From Otis tarda (taxonomy: Eukaryota; Chordata; Aves; Otidiformes; Otididae): a DNA stretch of 64,000 nt. Location of the stretch: positions 48,090,001-48,154,000 of the forward strand of contig CM048553.1 in NCBI GenBank assembly GCA_026413225.1. Direction: 5' to 3'. Positions 1-12,065 of the stretch are shown piece by piece (within the stretch, counting starts at the first letter, position 1; each line of letters begins with the position of its first letter). The notes beneath the pieces were generated by a model, which did no database searches, was not told the origin of the DNA, and saw only the letters and a list, made by a program, of their open reading frames with translations. The position numbers and the translations under genes are program-made.

Positions 1-1595
1 GAGTCAAACCAAGAGCTCAAGTTAGCATTGCTAGCCAAAAATAAGTAGCTGAGTAACTACAAGTTATAGAGGAAATACTCAGTTTAATACATTCATTTTG
101 TTCCAGGAAGTGATGTCAAGCTATTGTCAATAGGAAGTGGTGAAACCCAACAGGTAGTGCAATGGCGGGGAAGTCTGTAAGTGCTTGTGAGACCCCCCCA
201 GTGCCTTCTGGATGAACTTGGCCTCCTCCTCTCTTCTTCCACCCTCCCCTATTTCTTCTTACAACACCCTGTCATGTGGGGACCTGAAACACTGAGAAGC
301 AAAACAACTTTGTAAAGGTCACACAGAAAACCAGGAACACAGCTGTCTCCTGGGCTTTCTCATCATAGGCTGGTGCAACCAGGAGACCTGTGCTTTTCAG
401 CAAGTGCTTTGCCACACTGAATAATCAAGTTTATTTTGGACTGCTTGCTTATTTGTCCTATCTGCAAACAAATTCAAGAGGAAAAAAAAAGCTCGCCTTT
501 TTCTTTTCAGAAGGCAAATCCTGCGCTGAGAGCCACCAGGTTTTCATCTTCATTTATGTGTTCCCACTTGTAGTAGGAACGCTGCCCTTTACTTTGGTAA
601 AGCAAACATCAAGTTCAGGAAAGGCAGGCAAATTGAAGGGTTGGTGCCTGAAACAGCTGTTTGATAACATTCACGAGCCATGACTGCAATGGAGTGACCT
701 TTGAAGAGGATTGTCAGGAGCCCAGCTATAGAGACTGGGAAGTACACAGCACGGATTGAGCTGAAAATGGCTGAAACAACAGTTAACGAAGGAAAAGAGA
801 GAGGCAATGGGGAATCGACTGCTTCTGTAGGGAAAACCCCAGCAGCTCTCCTGGAATAAGAGCTAAGCCAGTCCATGGCTAAGCAACACCTGTGCAAGGA
901 GGGTGATAAAATGGCTAAACCAAAAAAAATTTCACTTGTTTTCACAAAAAAAGGGCAGATTTGCAAGAAATGTTGAGCCTATCTCCTCATGGACACCAGA
1001 CTCCAGACAGAAAGACATGTATTCCTGATGCTGGGGAAGAAGCGGAGCCCTGTGACAAAGTGATGGCAGCGCCATGAAGATAATATTCTCCTTCCCTGTG
1101 GCTGTATTTTTAGACCCATTACTGGACAAGGATGCCTGACAGCCAAGCGTGTGCTGAAATTCACCGTAACTTTGTTCACAGTGGGACGTATGCTCACGCT
1201 GACCATCAGCCAACAGATCCACCTCTTGGCGCGCCTGAAACAGAGCTTTTCATGTTCAAAGGGGCCGGGAGGTTTGAAGGTTTGGAGGCTGGCGAGGGTA
1301 GGAAGGTGCCTGCCTCTGATCTTCATATGCCTCAGTTCTTCCAGGAAAACCCAAGCTAATTGCTGTTTTAAAAGACTATTTAATTTTAAAACCTATCCCC
1401 CCTCCTCCTTATTATTAAGCTGGCATGGCTTTCATCACAGAAAAGGTATGTGCCATGTGAAGAGAAAGTAGGGAAACATGAGGCGGGCTCTTGCAGGTAC
1501 TAAAAATAGTGTGTGTGGGGGCACAGCCAAGGAAGTCACTTCACAGGAGATAGGGATTGAATGGCTTCCACTCTATGGGGCTTTGCTGCACCCAA
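1..1595. other. Unique noncoding sequence, no gene seen
   Basis: I see no exon, RNA gene or full repeat here. Open frames are short (up to about 125 codons on the minus strand near 589-966) and show no recognisable domain. Around 298-362 the sequence AAAGGTCACACAGAAAACC followed by CAGGAACACAG resembles the reverse orientation of a MIR-like SINE, but the match is too short to call separately. Confidence 0.5.
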
Positions 1596-1599
1596 CTAA

Positions 1600-1672
1600 T
1601 TAATGTTTGTGAAGCACTTTGAAGATGAAAAGCACCAATTTATCGCTAAGTTTAATTATTTGCATCATGTTA
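1600..1672 (+). repeat. L2/MIR-type 3' tail relic
   Basis: The stretch GTGAAGCACTTTGAAGATG, then AAAAGCACC and ATTTATCGCTAAGTTTAATT, follows the conserved 3' tail shared by L2 LINEs and MIR-like SINEs. That tail reads roughly as a GTAAAGCGCTTTGAGAT block, then a GAAAAGCGCTATATAAGTGCTAAGT block, then a TATTATT repeat. Only the tail is recognisable. The body upstream is too diverged to place. The identification rests on a remembered consensus. Confidence 0.5.
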
Positions 1673-2147
1673 CTTAAGACTTTCACTAGCTACCTTCAAA
1701 CACCACTGAAACTCTTCCCTCTTAAATGGCGAGCAAACCGAGGAGTTCAAGGCAGGGTTTCAGAAGCTGGTGTGAGGACTCCGGGGCGGGAGCAAAGGCG
1801 CAGCAGTGCATTGCACCGCTGCCTCTGGGTCTGCAGCTGGAGGGTGGGCTCAACATGGGCACCTTGTCTTTGACTTTACTGGACCTGAGACACTTAAGGA
1901 AGAGTTCCTATGGAGTTCCTAATTAATTCCAGCTCCTTTTAAATTTACAGTGTATAATTAGGGCTCTTCTACACTGGCAGTTAAAAGGACAACAGTTTTG
2001 GATAGGATCACATTTACACTGCACAAATATGTTTCTAATACATGCAGTTAGCACCAGTGATAGAACATGAACTTCTGCTGCTCATGGTGTGCATGCTAAT
2101 TGGCAACCCTGTTAGCTAACACATGTTGAAACCATTAATGCAAACTC

Positions 2148-2194
2148 AGATCTAGATGTCCTGTACCAAGATCTAGATTTTTGTCCTGTACCAA
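2148..2194. repeat. Short tandem duplication
   Basis: AGATCTAGAT occurs at 2148-2157 and again at 2169-2178. GTCCTGTACCAA occurs at 2158-2169 and again at 2183-2194. The second copy carries a few extra T residues between the two words. This is a two-unit local duplication with a period of about 21-25 bp. No function is implied. Confidence 0.8.
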
Positions 2195-3459
2195 CAGGAC
2201 AAAATGTAAGGAAAATAATCAGTAAGTATTAAAATAAGAAAGTAAACTTAAACAGCACCCTCCACTCCTTGGAGAAGAATGGCTTTAAACAGATAGGACT
2301 GAATTCATTGGGGCAGCTGGTGAGATGGATCAACGTGATGCCATAGCCTGCAAACTTTATTTTGAAAGGGACCAGTATTTTTCACATTGATATAATCAAT
2401 ATTCTCTTCTTTTTTTTCAGATGAAGGAGTTGAAAGATCCCTCATCACATTATTACACCTGTCTTTGCAAGTGAGGCATTTTACTTGTTCAAATAGATTC
2501 CCTAGGGGACATTTAACTTGGAATGATTTTATCATTAAAAAGTATGGCTCTACTCTTGAGAAACAGAATGTCCTACTAAAACAGGACATGACAGTGCCAG
2601 AGATTTATGGTTTCAACACAAGGATTGAAATCGTGATTACTGAATGGAAGTGTCAGCAGAATTAATGATAACTTTGGGTTCTCCACTTATCTCAGCGGGA
2701 TGCTGCTCATCATTTGCTGATGATTAAAAAGGAAAGTTTTCCTTACCATTTGTAAACTCTAATCAGAAACACAACATTAGCTGTAAGGATGAAAGAGCTT
2801 CATCAGACAGATATAACTCAGGTTTTTGCCCAAATCAAACCTGGAATTAGTTCAGGAAACTCAAGTTTGCTGCATCCTCTCTGAATGTTCTGATTTAGCT
2901 GCAGACTAGAAAACTGAAACATGGAGGGCATCTCTAAATCTAACATTTCTCAGGAATCTCCTGAGAGACTTTGCGAGATTTCCAAGTGAGCATTTAGCTG
3001 AGCAAGATTTGCACAAACACAGAGTACAGAAGCCCTGGAAATTTTGGGCACCTTCTCCTGTCATTTCCAATAGGCAGAGTCCAAGAGTGTTTGCCATGGA
3101 AGGGGCTGGAGGGGTAAAACCTGCTTGTACCCACAGCACTTGCCTGGGAGCAGCTGCTTGCTGGTAACTGGCAGTCAGAACTAACCCTCTGCTTTTAGGA
3201 AGAGAGTCAAAGGACCTGGCAGGGAAGGCTGGCTCTCTGTGATGATGAAGTACATTTGTGTACAGGAGCGAATATTCTTTCTTTTCCTTCTTTAAGGAAG
3301 ACTCTCTTCTGCAACACCACAGAGCCTGTTCTTAGTTAGAGAACTGAGACTGGATGGTTTTTTTTTTCAATGCATACAGAAGGCAACTGGGGTCCAGTGC
3401 ACTGGTGGTGCACTTCTGTGATGGGCAATGAATCCATACATGTACAGGGTTATTTTTCC

Positions 3460-3590
3460 TTTTTATCTGCAGTGCAGATTTCCATTACACATTCTGCACT
3501 TGTTTCATGCACACGATTCCTACAGAAATCAATAGAAGTCCTATGTGCAGAAAAAGGCACAGAAAGTGCAACAGAGATTTGCACCACGGA
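3460..3590. repeat. Possible palindromic MITE-like relic
   Basis: TGCAGTGCAGATTTCCATTACA near the left end and the words AAATCAATAGAAGTCCTATG and GTGCAGAAAAAGG near the right end resemble the palindromic CCATTGAAGTCAATGG repeat class seen more clearly at 15775, 32786 and 52611. The match is patchy and only partly palindromic, so this is a weak call. Confidence 0.25.
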
Positions 3591-3631
3591 TTAAGAGATT
3601 CTCAGTGCTGATCAAAGAAGAATTTTGTCCG

Positions 3632-3702
3632 AGGTTTGTAAAGCACTTTTGAATCCTTCTTGATGAAAGGCTCTATAAAAATGTAAAGCTGTTGTTGTTA
3701 AT
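3632..3702 (+). repeat. L2/MIR-type 3' tail relic
   Basis: TTTGTAAAGCACTTTTGAATCC is followed by GATGAAAGGCTCTATAAAAA and a TGTTGTTGTTA tail. This order (GTAAAGCGCTTTGA, GATCCT, GATGAAAGGCGCTATATAA, then a short trinucleotide run) is the conserved 3' end used by L2 and many SINEs that borrow its tail. The upstream part of the element cannot be recognised. The copy is old, with several substitutions. Confidence 0.55.
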
Positions 3703-3709
3703 GTTCCCT

Positions 3710-6545
3710 TGGTACATAACAGGAGAAAAGATGCCGAAATTAAAGTCACATATATTAATATTGATTAAGAAATAAGCAAATTCTTCTAGAATTTGATCTG
3801 CCTTTCATTACATGCACTTGATCTTCCATTTTCAAACAGGGCATAGTTATGTCCTGGAAAATCACAGCCTTGAACTCCACCAAACCACGACTACAGATTA
3901 CATATTATTATATATAATTTTGGAAATCTGTCTGGAATACACCATAAAGCAAGAATAAAAGAAAAACTGTAAGGACATTTGTATTTGTCAGCGTCTCCCC
4001 AGACAGAGCCCCGAGGATATGTTATTCTTAGAATAAAGCTTTCATTTCACAGCGCATCAGTGGGAAAATTAACAAGCTCTCCTCGTACTGTTCCATAATT
4101 CATTTTCTTTGTTTTAGATATTGAGCTGAGCTGGTACAGTAACTTAAATAGATAGGAGAGATTTTAAATACAGATTTGGATTCTGGCTGGTTTGGGCTGT
4201 TTAGTTTTGTTTTGCTTTTTTCCTCCCTTATCCTGCAACTTCCTGGTATCTAAATAAGAAGTTGCCTCAATTTATTTTAGCACTTGCTTTTTAAATTGAA
4301 AGTGCCAAATACCATTATAATGATTTAAAATACATCAGAGCAGGCTCACTTCAGTTAGCATAAGGAAGGGATGCAAACTGCATCTCCTACAGCACCAGGA
4401 GCAACGTTTGTTCCACGGAGGAAGGAGACTGCTTGTCTCCAGCAGTGGCAATCGGAGATCAAGAAACCAGAAAGCTCAGAGAGGAGTTCCTTGGGGTGAA
4501 ATCAGATAGCACCTGTGCTCCAACTGAACCTCAATTAACACCAGGCAATTACCTTAAAATGACAGCAATTTTTGTCATTGTTTTCTGGAAATATGAAGTT
4601 ACATTTTTACACAAATGCTTCTGAGGCAAAAGTGATATTCCTGACTCTGTTTTCAACAAGAAGTTCCCTCTGTCCTTAAAAGTTCTGGGACTCCAGAAAT
4701 AGAGAAAGGAGGCCATAGCAAAGCTAACTTTTCTCACTGAGAAAACTCCTGCTTGAACAGTAAAAACATCAGAACTTTGAGAACAAAGTCATCCTCCTCC
4801 TCCAGGTCTGTTCCTTCAAGTGTGGGGCAAAAAGCAACACTCCAGCAGAAAACTACAGTTTGGATGCATAAATATGTGTATGTAATGGTGGGACAGTGGC
4901 AAAGGTGCTGTGATTCCTGAAGATCAATGGCCAGGTCCCACACTGCTTCAGTAATGTCACTCCTTACAAGCCCCCCTGCCTCCACAGGAGCAGAGATCAG
5001 CATGTGGCTTCTCTCAGATATCCCCAGCAAAGTTCTTGCCTGCTTGAGAGTGAAGACTCTTCTTGTCTGTTTGGGGAAAGATTGCCTACATCCTTCCCCC
5101 TCAATAAAAAGATCAAATTCTGGGGAAAAAAAAAAAGGTGGTATGCCTGGCATAAAGTAGCCTACCAGGAACTTGTGCAACTTTGGCTTGCTTCCGCCTG
5201 ACTGTTTCTTTTGGCTATGCCTGTACAGCACTCAAGAAAAGGTAATCCCCCCAAAGCACCACTCTGTCCACCTCAGCCATGGATAACAATGGTGAGCTGG
5301 AAGGAGGACACAGTTTGAGATGCTACCTGTCACAAATAATGGCAGTTCAAACCAGAAATGACACTTCATACTTTTAAATGGTCTGGCAGCTGAGAGGAGT
5401 CCATTGATGCCTTCATCACCCTTATGCAAGATATTGTTAGTAGCAGTGAAGACTGGGGCCCAATGTATAGAAAAATCTCCTTGTTATGAAAAAAAAAAAA
5501 GTGGAGTAGCAATTGAGACAGCTGACAAAATTAAATACATTCTTTGGGCATCTCTAGTAGGAAAACCATCCCTGTTCCCCACAGGCAACCTCAAAGACTT
5601 GCTTGCCGCATCCACTTTTTCATCTGTTTGCAGTCAGTGTCAGGCCGCTGGGTTTATAAGATGGGAATCTGAAATTGGATGAAGTTGGTGTCACTGAGAT
5701 GTGGGAAAATGCGTTCAGCTGGCAGTTTTCAATAAGAAGTGGTGCTATCTGGTCCAGAGATATCTCTTTCTATGTGCCCACTCTATAGAGTGGCTGGCAC
5801 ACTGTGGTATTATTGCAACACAAATAATAGTGCGGGCAGCGCATAGTCAAAATGTCTTCTTCCTCAGAAGAAGCTTTCTCCTTATCGCAGCCAGTAATAG
5901 CACTGTATTATTCTGGCTTTTGAAAGAGATGAGCCTGCTTTTGCAGAACAGCAAGTGCCGCATTTCCCGTTGTCTTCTGGCATCAGCTAGCATTGTTCAA
6001 TGCTCTGTAATGGTGAAGCTCTGTGGTAACTCTGTGGAAGCTACTAAGGGAGGATGAGGGTGCTCTGGTGATATTAACTATCTTAGGTGTATGGCTACAA
6101 TACTGCTTGTCCAGAGGGTCACTACCAGAATTGTGACCCCAGTCTGTGATAGGGTCTGCTGTTAGGTGGAAGATCTGGTTCTTCCTCATTGTGTCTACAA
6201 CTAAGAAGGACGCCTGCATCAGTGTATAGCGGACATTTCTTACTCTATAGCAGAGCATAGCAGGAGAGACAATATCCTCTACAGTTCGGTATGTAACTGT
6301 GCATACCTTAAATGTTTGTATAAATGTCTTGGAACCCTATAAAATTACTAAAAACAATAGACTCAAAACTTAAAGAAAGATCAAGAAAAAATACCATACT
6401 GCAATTTTCTAGTTCAATGAACCTGCTTTGTTCCACGATCACAACTAGCCATGCACCAGCCCCAGCGTTTCCTTTGATGTGTATAAAGTGTATTTTTAAT
6501 TTCACTAGACTGGTGCTCACTCTCATTTGAAAGAGTATTTGAAAG
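3710..6545. other. Unique noncoding sequence
   Basis: I see no gene. The longest frame is 165 codons on the minus strand (4734-5231), with an acidic stretch near its C-terminus but no domain I recognise. A frame of this length is expected a few times by chance in a 64-kb window. Short A-runs lie near 5124-5136 and 5487-5500. No RNA gene or complete mobile element is visible. Confidence 0.4.
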
Positions 6546-6549
6546 GGTA

Positions 6550-6910
6550 ACTGGGAATGGCTAGGTTGCCTTCTCTGCACTTTCCATTGTTTTACTACCT
6601 CTGTCATGTCACCTCTTATTTTTCTCTTGTGTAAAATACAGTCAGAACCTCCTGAATCCTTCCTCACAGAGATCTTTCCGTGTCTCTGAACATTATCATC
6701 ATCTTCTAGATCTCTCTCTGGCTGCTATTACTTTTACAGTGCAGGAATGAGTGTAGCCACACCTGAACAAGGGTACTGAAGCTAGGCATGTCCCTGTATT
6801 TACAAATGCCATTGCAATGTTTCTGATTACACAACTTTTATTGCAACCTCTACTATGTGGACATGCTACAAAGGCCCTTTTCTGCCTGCACTGGGAAAGC
6901 TTCATACTCT
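6550..6910 (-). mobile_element. Ancient CR1 LINE remnant
   Basis: Read on the plus strand, the segment keeps the landmarks of a reversed amniote CR1 reverse-transcriptase region in the right order. These are a CTACCTCTGTCATGTCACCT block, a TCCTCACAGAGATCT-like block, CATTATCATCATCTTC, GTGTAGCCACACCTG, and a TGTATTTACAAATGCCATTG block. In CR1 these encode the C-terminal part of ORF2. Stops and indels are frequent, so no protein can be made. Divergence is far greater than in the CR1 copies at 26.7, 43.3, 49-51 and 55.9 kb, so this belongs to an older layer. Boundaries are approximate. Confidence 0.65.
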
Positions 6911-6914
6911 CCCA

Positions 6915-7320
6915 GTAACCTTGTTTAAACAGGGGCTATCGAAACTGCCAGCTATCTCCGAGCAGAAGAGATGACAGCACCGCAAGGCATCCGTGAGCTG
7001 CTTGCTGGGATTTCCCCTGTTAGGGAGGGGATCTTGCTTGGTGCTGGCTTCTCACTCAGGGCTTTGTGTTCCCTCCACCAGATGGACGTTGGCAGATGGC
7101 AACACCATTTTGCTCTTTAATTATTTAAAATGCTGCATGCAAATCAACCTTTGGCATTCAATGATAGAACAGGGTGTTTGTGGTCGATATCCTATCTTTG
7201 ATATGTTGTTTCATACTTCCTTCTTTATAAGGCTGTAGAGATGATTCTGGTTTGCAGTACTTACCCATGTACACCCAACAGATAATATCTAGCTATAAAC
7301 CAAAGGGACAGCCCACAACC
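6915..7320. other. Unique noncoding sequence
   Basis: No gene, RNA or repeat is recognised. Only short frames are present. Confidence 0.4.
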
Positions 7321-7321
7321 T

Positions 7322-7372
7322 TCATTCATGTGAATAGTCCCTTCGACTTCAGTCACCAAGGGTCAGAAATCT
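7322..7372. repeat. Possible palindromic MITE-like fragment
   Basis: TCATGTGAATAGTCCCTTCG followed by ACTTCAGT resembles one arm of a palindromic repeat class that carries the words GTGAGTAGTCCCATTGACTTC. Only about 50 bp match and the second arm is not clear. Low confidence. Confidence 0.3.
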
Positions 7373-7374
7373 AT

Positions 7375-10300
7375 CTTTTCAAGGAAAGCAGGAAACAATT
7401 TTTAGAAGTAGAGGTTATTAAAAATTGTTAACGTTTGAAGCTGTTGGAAGAATTGGGAATTATGCTGGCCTGTCACTGATTGAGGACTGAAGGTTGTCCA
7501 TCCTGGTTCGCAGGACCAACTTCAGTAGGATTGGAGGGATAAGTCTGGGCTGTAATGCAGAACCAACCTCTAGCAGGAGGGAAAGTTTGTTTGTCATTGA
7601 TACTGGTGGTGACATGCTTTGATTTTCTGAGTGCAGTTAATCAAGTTATTTTTACAAACTTCGGAAAAGTTTCCTTCATTTTCATCTAGTCACTACCTAC
7701 TGGATTTAAGTATTTGCCAGTTAAAAAGTTATTATAAGCCATTTGTCTCCTTGGGTGGAGGTTTATGTGAGACTGCAGAATGTAACATGACAACAGAGCC
7801 CATAAAACATCAGTTCCCAAACTGTTCCACTGTCCACAAAGGGTCATGACCCAACCTCTTTTTGGAGATTCTCCATAAATTAGAACATTGGCCTCAAAAT
7901 GTCCATTTCTTCCTCGTCCCTCATGTCCTGTGTGACCGTGCCAAGAATTCTTGCTATCTGGTTGTGTTTGTGTCTGTTTGGGATCAGAAAAGGGATCTGT
8001 CCTTGCAAGTGTCCAGGTACAAACCTTATGAACATGGATGAGCTGACAGAAGTTGTCTCAGCCAGTAGAATACAGTTTTGCAAGCTGTGTCAGTGCTCAC
8101 ACCAGTGTAGCCTTTAAGAAAAATCAAAGCGTGTTTCTTATGCCGTTGGCCATGCGATGAGCTGCTCCCAGCAGCCAGGTCTTGGCAGAGGGAGCTCAGC
8201 ATGGAAGGGCTCAGACCCTCAGGGTGAATGACCAGATGTCCTCAGGGTCTTCGGGTTTAGGGAAGAAAGAGTGACTGGGCAAATGGGATGGGAGAAGCAT
8301 TTCAGGGCACCACATCCTGCTAGTCGGCCAACAGTCCAGTGAGGAATAATGTGAGAAGACGACAACAACATGCTACTATGAGGGATTAGAGTTGTGAAAG
8401 GAGCCTCACAAAACAGCTTTTACAACAAACAAAGCACAAGGTAAACGGCAGAACCCAAGTTAACCCGTAGATTAGTTTGAAAGGAAAAGCAGCAACAACA
8501 AACACATTAATACAACTTAGTGAGATAATAGCTACCCCAAGCTGCACTGATTGGAAACAATTGGCAGAGCCTGGGATATAAGGAATCACTTCCTGCAGCA
8601 ATTTCCTTTTATTAAAAAAGCATTCAAGCATTTATAAGCTTTTCATTTCTCAAGGATCTTATTTTTAACTCTATGCTCTCCTCAAATACATTGTTCTGTC
8701 TCGCTGAATGCATGGCCAGGTCAGGAGGAATTTGATCAGAATACAGCTGTTTGCCACCCCAGCATCACTGCAAAGACTACCACCCAGAAGATGTTACTGA
8801 AATTCTCTTGAAGCAAGAAAATTCATACAGCCGTTTGGCAAACCACCTAGCTTTCCAACCTAGGCATGGCAAGAGCAATTCAACTGCCTAGGTATGAAAG
8901 CACAGTCCATCACAAATGCAGCTACATAAATGTAGCACCCTCATTCCCAGCATAATCGGAAATAGTTAAATCTCCAAGATCTATAGAAATACAAATAACT
9001 TTTATTTTTTTGTTATCCTGGGATAAAGTGAGGAGAAACATTTACCCAGCTTCAACTTCTAGACTTCAGCAAAGAACTGAGGCCCATCCTCTCTTTTTCC
9101 TGCACTGATCATCTCCTGTGGGTTGTCTCTCCAGAAAGCAAGGTTGTGCATCCTTTGCAGAAGGGACTCCTTTCTACCTCTCCACCTGCCCCAAACAGGC
9201 AGTTGGGTCCTGCCTGAGGGCAAAGGCTTGGGCAGAGAAAGGGCAGAAAGAAAGGGCTGCCAGGACAAGGTGGCAGTGCTCGGAGGGGACAGAGCACCTT
9301 CTGGAGTGCCTGTATAACCCAGCGGTCCATGCGCCTACTACAACAACATCAGACCTCTTTTGCCTCTTTGATGATGTGGCTAAGGAGGGTTTCCACTGAC
9401 TGCGTGCTGGCGAGTGCGACAAGCCAGCATGACCTTCCTTTATCACGACCGAGGCTCTGCTCCACCTGCGTCTGTGTCCTCCTCTGCAGAGGTCCCAGGC
9501 CTCCTCCCTTGTTCTCTCCAAGCAGGGAGCAGAGGGCAAAGTATGATGTTGGTAGGAGAGGCCTGGTAATAAGCACCAAGTCATTCCCTGGCTATGCTAT
9601 AAAGCACCATGGGAAGCTTAGCCCTGTTGTGAGACTGGAGAGAGAAATCAGAGGCCACCAGGCACACAAACACAGCTCCTGGATAGCGCTGGAACAGCAT
9701 TGCCAGGTCAGTCTTTTAGGGTGCATATTGTCGAAATAAAAGCACTTTTTTTTTCTAGTCAAAGATGACCTTATCTTTGTGTAAAATTTTGTCATAACTT
9801 CAAAATAAGTAGATTTAGTCTCTTAAAAAAAAATTATTTGGTATTTGTTAGATCAGACAATTTCTATCTAGCCTACTTTAGCTCTAGCTGCTTCTCCTAC
9901 CTCTCAGATCAGTCTCATTTAGAGGAGGAGTTTATACATGCAGTGAAGAAGGGAATGAGGAGTCTACTAACTCGTTTATTTTAATGGCAACTGCATGGCA
10001 CTATTCCCATCTTTGCAATCATAACTGGTCTGCTTTACCAATGTCTGTGCCTAATTATAACTTGCAAGAAGCCATGTATCTAATAAAGAATTTAGTTAAT
10101 TTTCAGTATTTTCCAAAGTCCTGTAAATGAACAATGCACTTTTTACAGGTCTTTCATCAAGGAGTTAATAACCAGATGAAGGCTTTCTTTTCATCAGTTC
10201 CTAAGTGATGCTCCATTTGATTGAAGAAGATCAAAAATGATGATCAGAAAAATAAAAAGGAAGTTTTAAAGGCAGCCTTTGTACAACACTTTAACTGTCT

Positions 10301-11920
10301 CATTCCTGTTATTTCAGAAGCATCACTGGGTTTCTTTCAGGCTTGGGGAAAAAAAGGTATAAAATGCTTGTGAATTTCCAATACTTGCCTTCCTCTAATT
10401 TTAGAAACCCGTGTGTTAATGGCAATATACCTCTGCCAGGTAGCACCATGGTCCTAAGTGAAAGCAACACCAACCGTCGCAAAACTATTAGATTCTGATA
10501 TTGTCTACTATGGTGCCTGTGGTCCTAATCTTGCATCCTACCCCATGCCAGCCTGCATGATGCTGTCCCGCTGCGGCCTTGTCCCATCTCACTGGTACTT
10601 GACTCTGCAGGGGCTCTGCAGGCTGGGGGAGGTGGGGGTAGAGGGCAGCCCTTGTATGGGAGATCTTTTATCTTTAGTGTAGGAGAAGAATGTCACCCTG
10701 CTGTGTCTACTTTTACCTGAAAATTTCCTCTTTTCTTCATTGTCTCTTGAAAGACCTCTGTATAGATTTTCTCTCCCCAGCTCACTTCGCCTTTTTCCAT
10801 TTGCTGAGCCCTGATTCATTGCTTTTAATTAGAACTAGGCAAATTATCTGTGAAGATGTGAGATGCTTCGTCCCTGAACCCAGCTCGAACTTGTAACTGT
10901 GCTCTGCCGAACTCTTCACAGCACAGCTTCATCCTTCTTGTCCCCTCTGCCCTGTCCCCTCTCTCCAGTGACCCAGCCACCTCATGCATGTGCTCCCCTC
11001 TCCTTTCCCTCCATTAAACCAGGGTTCACTCCTTTTCTGCTCCTGTCTCTCACTGCAGGATCCATAGAAAAAAAAACAGTATAATCCTCCTGTTACCACC
11101 TAAAGAAGTTCCCTTTCTGAAATTTCCTGCAGTGGTTAAATGTTGGTCCCCTGTGTCCTGGCAGTGTTTTGCTTCAGAGTGGCTTATTAATGTGTGGTAG
11201 TTAATAACGAGTGTTTGATGCAAGCTGGCGTAGCTCACTGAAACACTGACCACTGTCATCTGAACATCCAAATTATATTTTCTATTCTGACAGAGACATA
11301 GCCCAGCCTCTCTGTTGCGGAGAGGGAAACTGAGGCACAGCAGGACCAAAGGCATGTCACCATCCTATGCTATTCCATCCTGCTGTTTCAATCATTCCCC
11401 TGAAGTGAGCACTCGCATTGAAGTGTGGTTTCAATTCAACAGCAATTTGGATTTCCAGTACTCAGTACTTCATAGCTTCTAATCATCCCTGCATAGTGAA
11501 GCCTGCAGAGAATCAGAAAATGTTATATTTAATTTTGGACCAAGTTTAATGAAGCACTGGGCTTTAGGAGAAGCACTGTATTTTCTGGCAAGTTCAGAGC
11601 ACTCAAAAAAGGGCACATTTTATTGCAGGTGCTTTGCACAACCTTTGTCAGGATTAAATATGATGGAAAGGGGATAGCTAAATATGCATTGATACTACCA
11701 CACCTTTTACAAAATGCTTGATCTCACAGTTCTGAGGACCAGTTATCTCAAGATCTGATTCTTAAAATCAGTTATCTTTTCAGCAGAATGTATAAATAAA
11801 TCAGCAGAAGAGCCAGTTAATGACTCACTGTGTAAATTAAATGGAATTTGTTATGAATATGATTCATTGAAACTTTCCTAACAAATCAATTTGTTTCAAT
11901 CATACTGTAATTCAATAATG
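7375..11920. other. Unique noncoding sequence
   Basis: No exon or RNA gene is seen. Frames reach 136 codons on either strand at 9174-9739, overlap each other antisense, and show no domain. An inverted repeat at 8858-8893 is listed separately. Near 11320-11345, GAGGGAAACTGAGGCACAGC resembles the conserved core of a reversed MIR-like SINE but is too short to delimit. Around 10060-10280 the DNA is AT-rich and uniform in texture. Confidence 0.4.
8858..8893. repeat. 9-bp inverted repeat, 18-nt loop
   Basis: ACCTAGGCA at 8858-8866 is the exact reverse complement of TGCCTAGGT at 8885-8893. The arms are separated by 18 bases. Each arm contains the self-complementary CCTAGG. A single 9-bp stem is common by chance in 64 kb, so this is recorded only as structure. 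Confidence 0.75.
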
Positions 11921-11924
11921 ATAT

Positions 11925-12065
11925 TTAGCATTTATATGGTGCTTTCAATAGCTCATGGAACTTTCCAAGCATTAATTGTCTGTGTTTCACAATAATGCTG
12001 TGAGCTGCTGAATTGGGCTGTTTCTCCCTTACAGGTGAGAATGCTGATGCCCAGTGAGCTTAAGG
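11925..12065 (-). repeat. MIR-like SINE relic, reversed
   Basis: On the plus strand the order is ATTTAGCATTTATATGGTGC, CAAGCATTAATTGTCTG, CACAATAATGCTGTGAG, TCTCCCTTACAGGTGAGAA, then a CTGATGCCCAGTGAGCTTAAG block. This follows the reverse complement of a MIR-like SINE: AGCATTTAT...AGCGC, TTAACTC, CCTCACAACAACCCTATGAGG, CCCATTTTACAGATGAGGAAA, CTGAGGCACAGAGAGGTTAAG. Divergence is high, but the colinear order of five landmarks supports the call. It has no coding capacity. Confidence 0.55.

Larger units (their letters stand above)
1675..3625. other. Unique noncoding sequence
   Basis: No gene is seen. Near 1965-2030 the words TCTACACTGGCAGTTAAA and TTTACACTGCAC resemble fragments of old dispersed reptile/bird repeats, but I cannot define boundaries. 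A short tandem duplication at 2148-2194 is listed separately. The remaining frames are below 100 codons. Confidence 0.45.
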
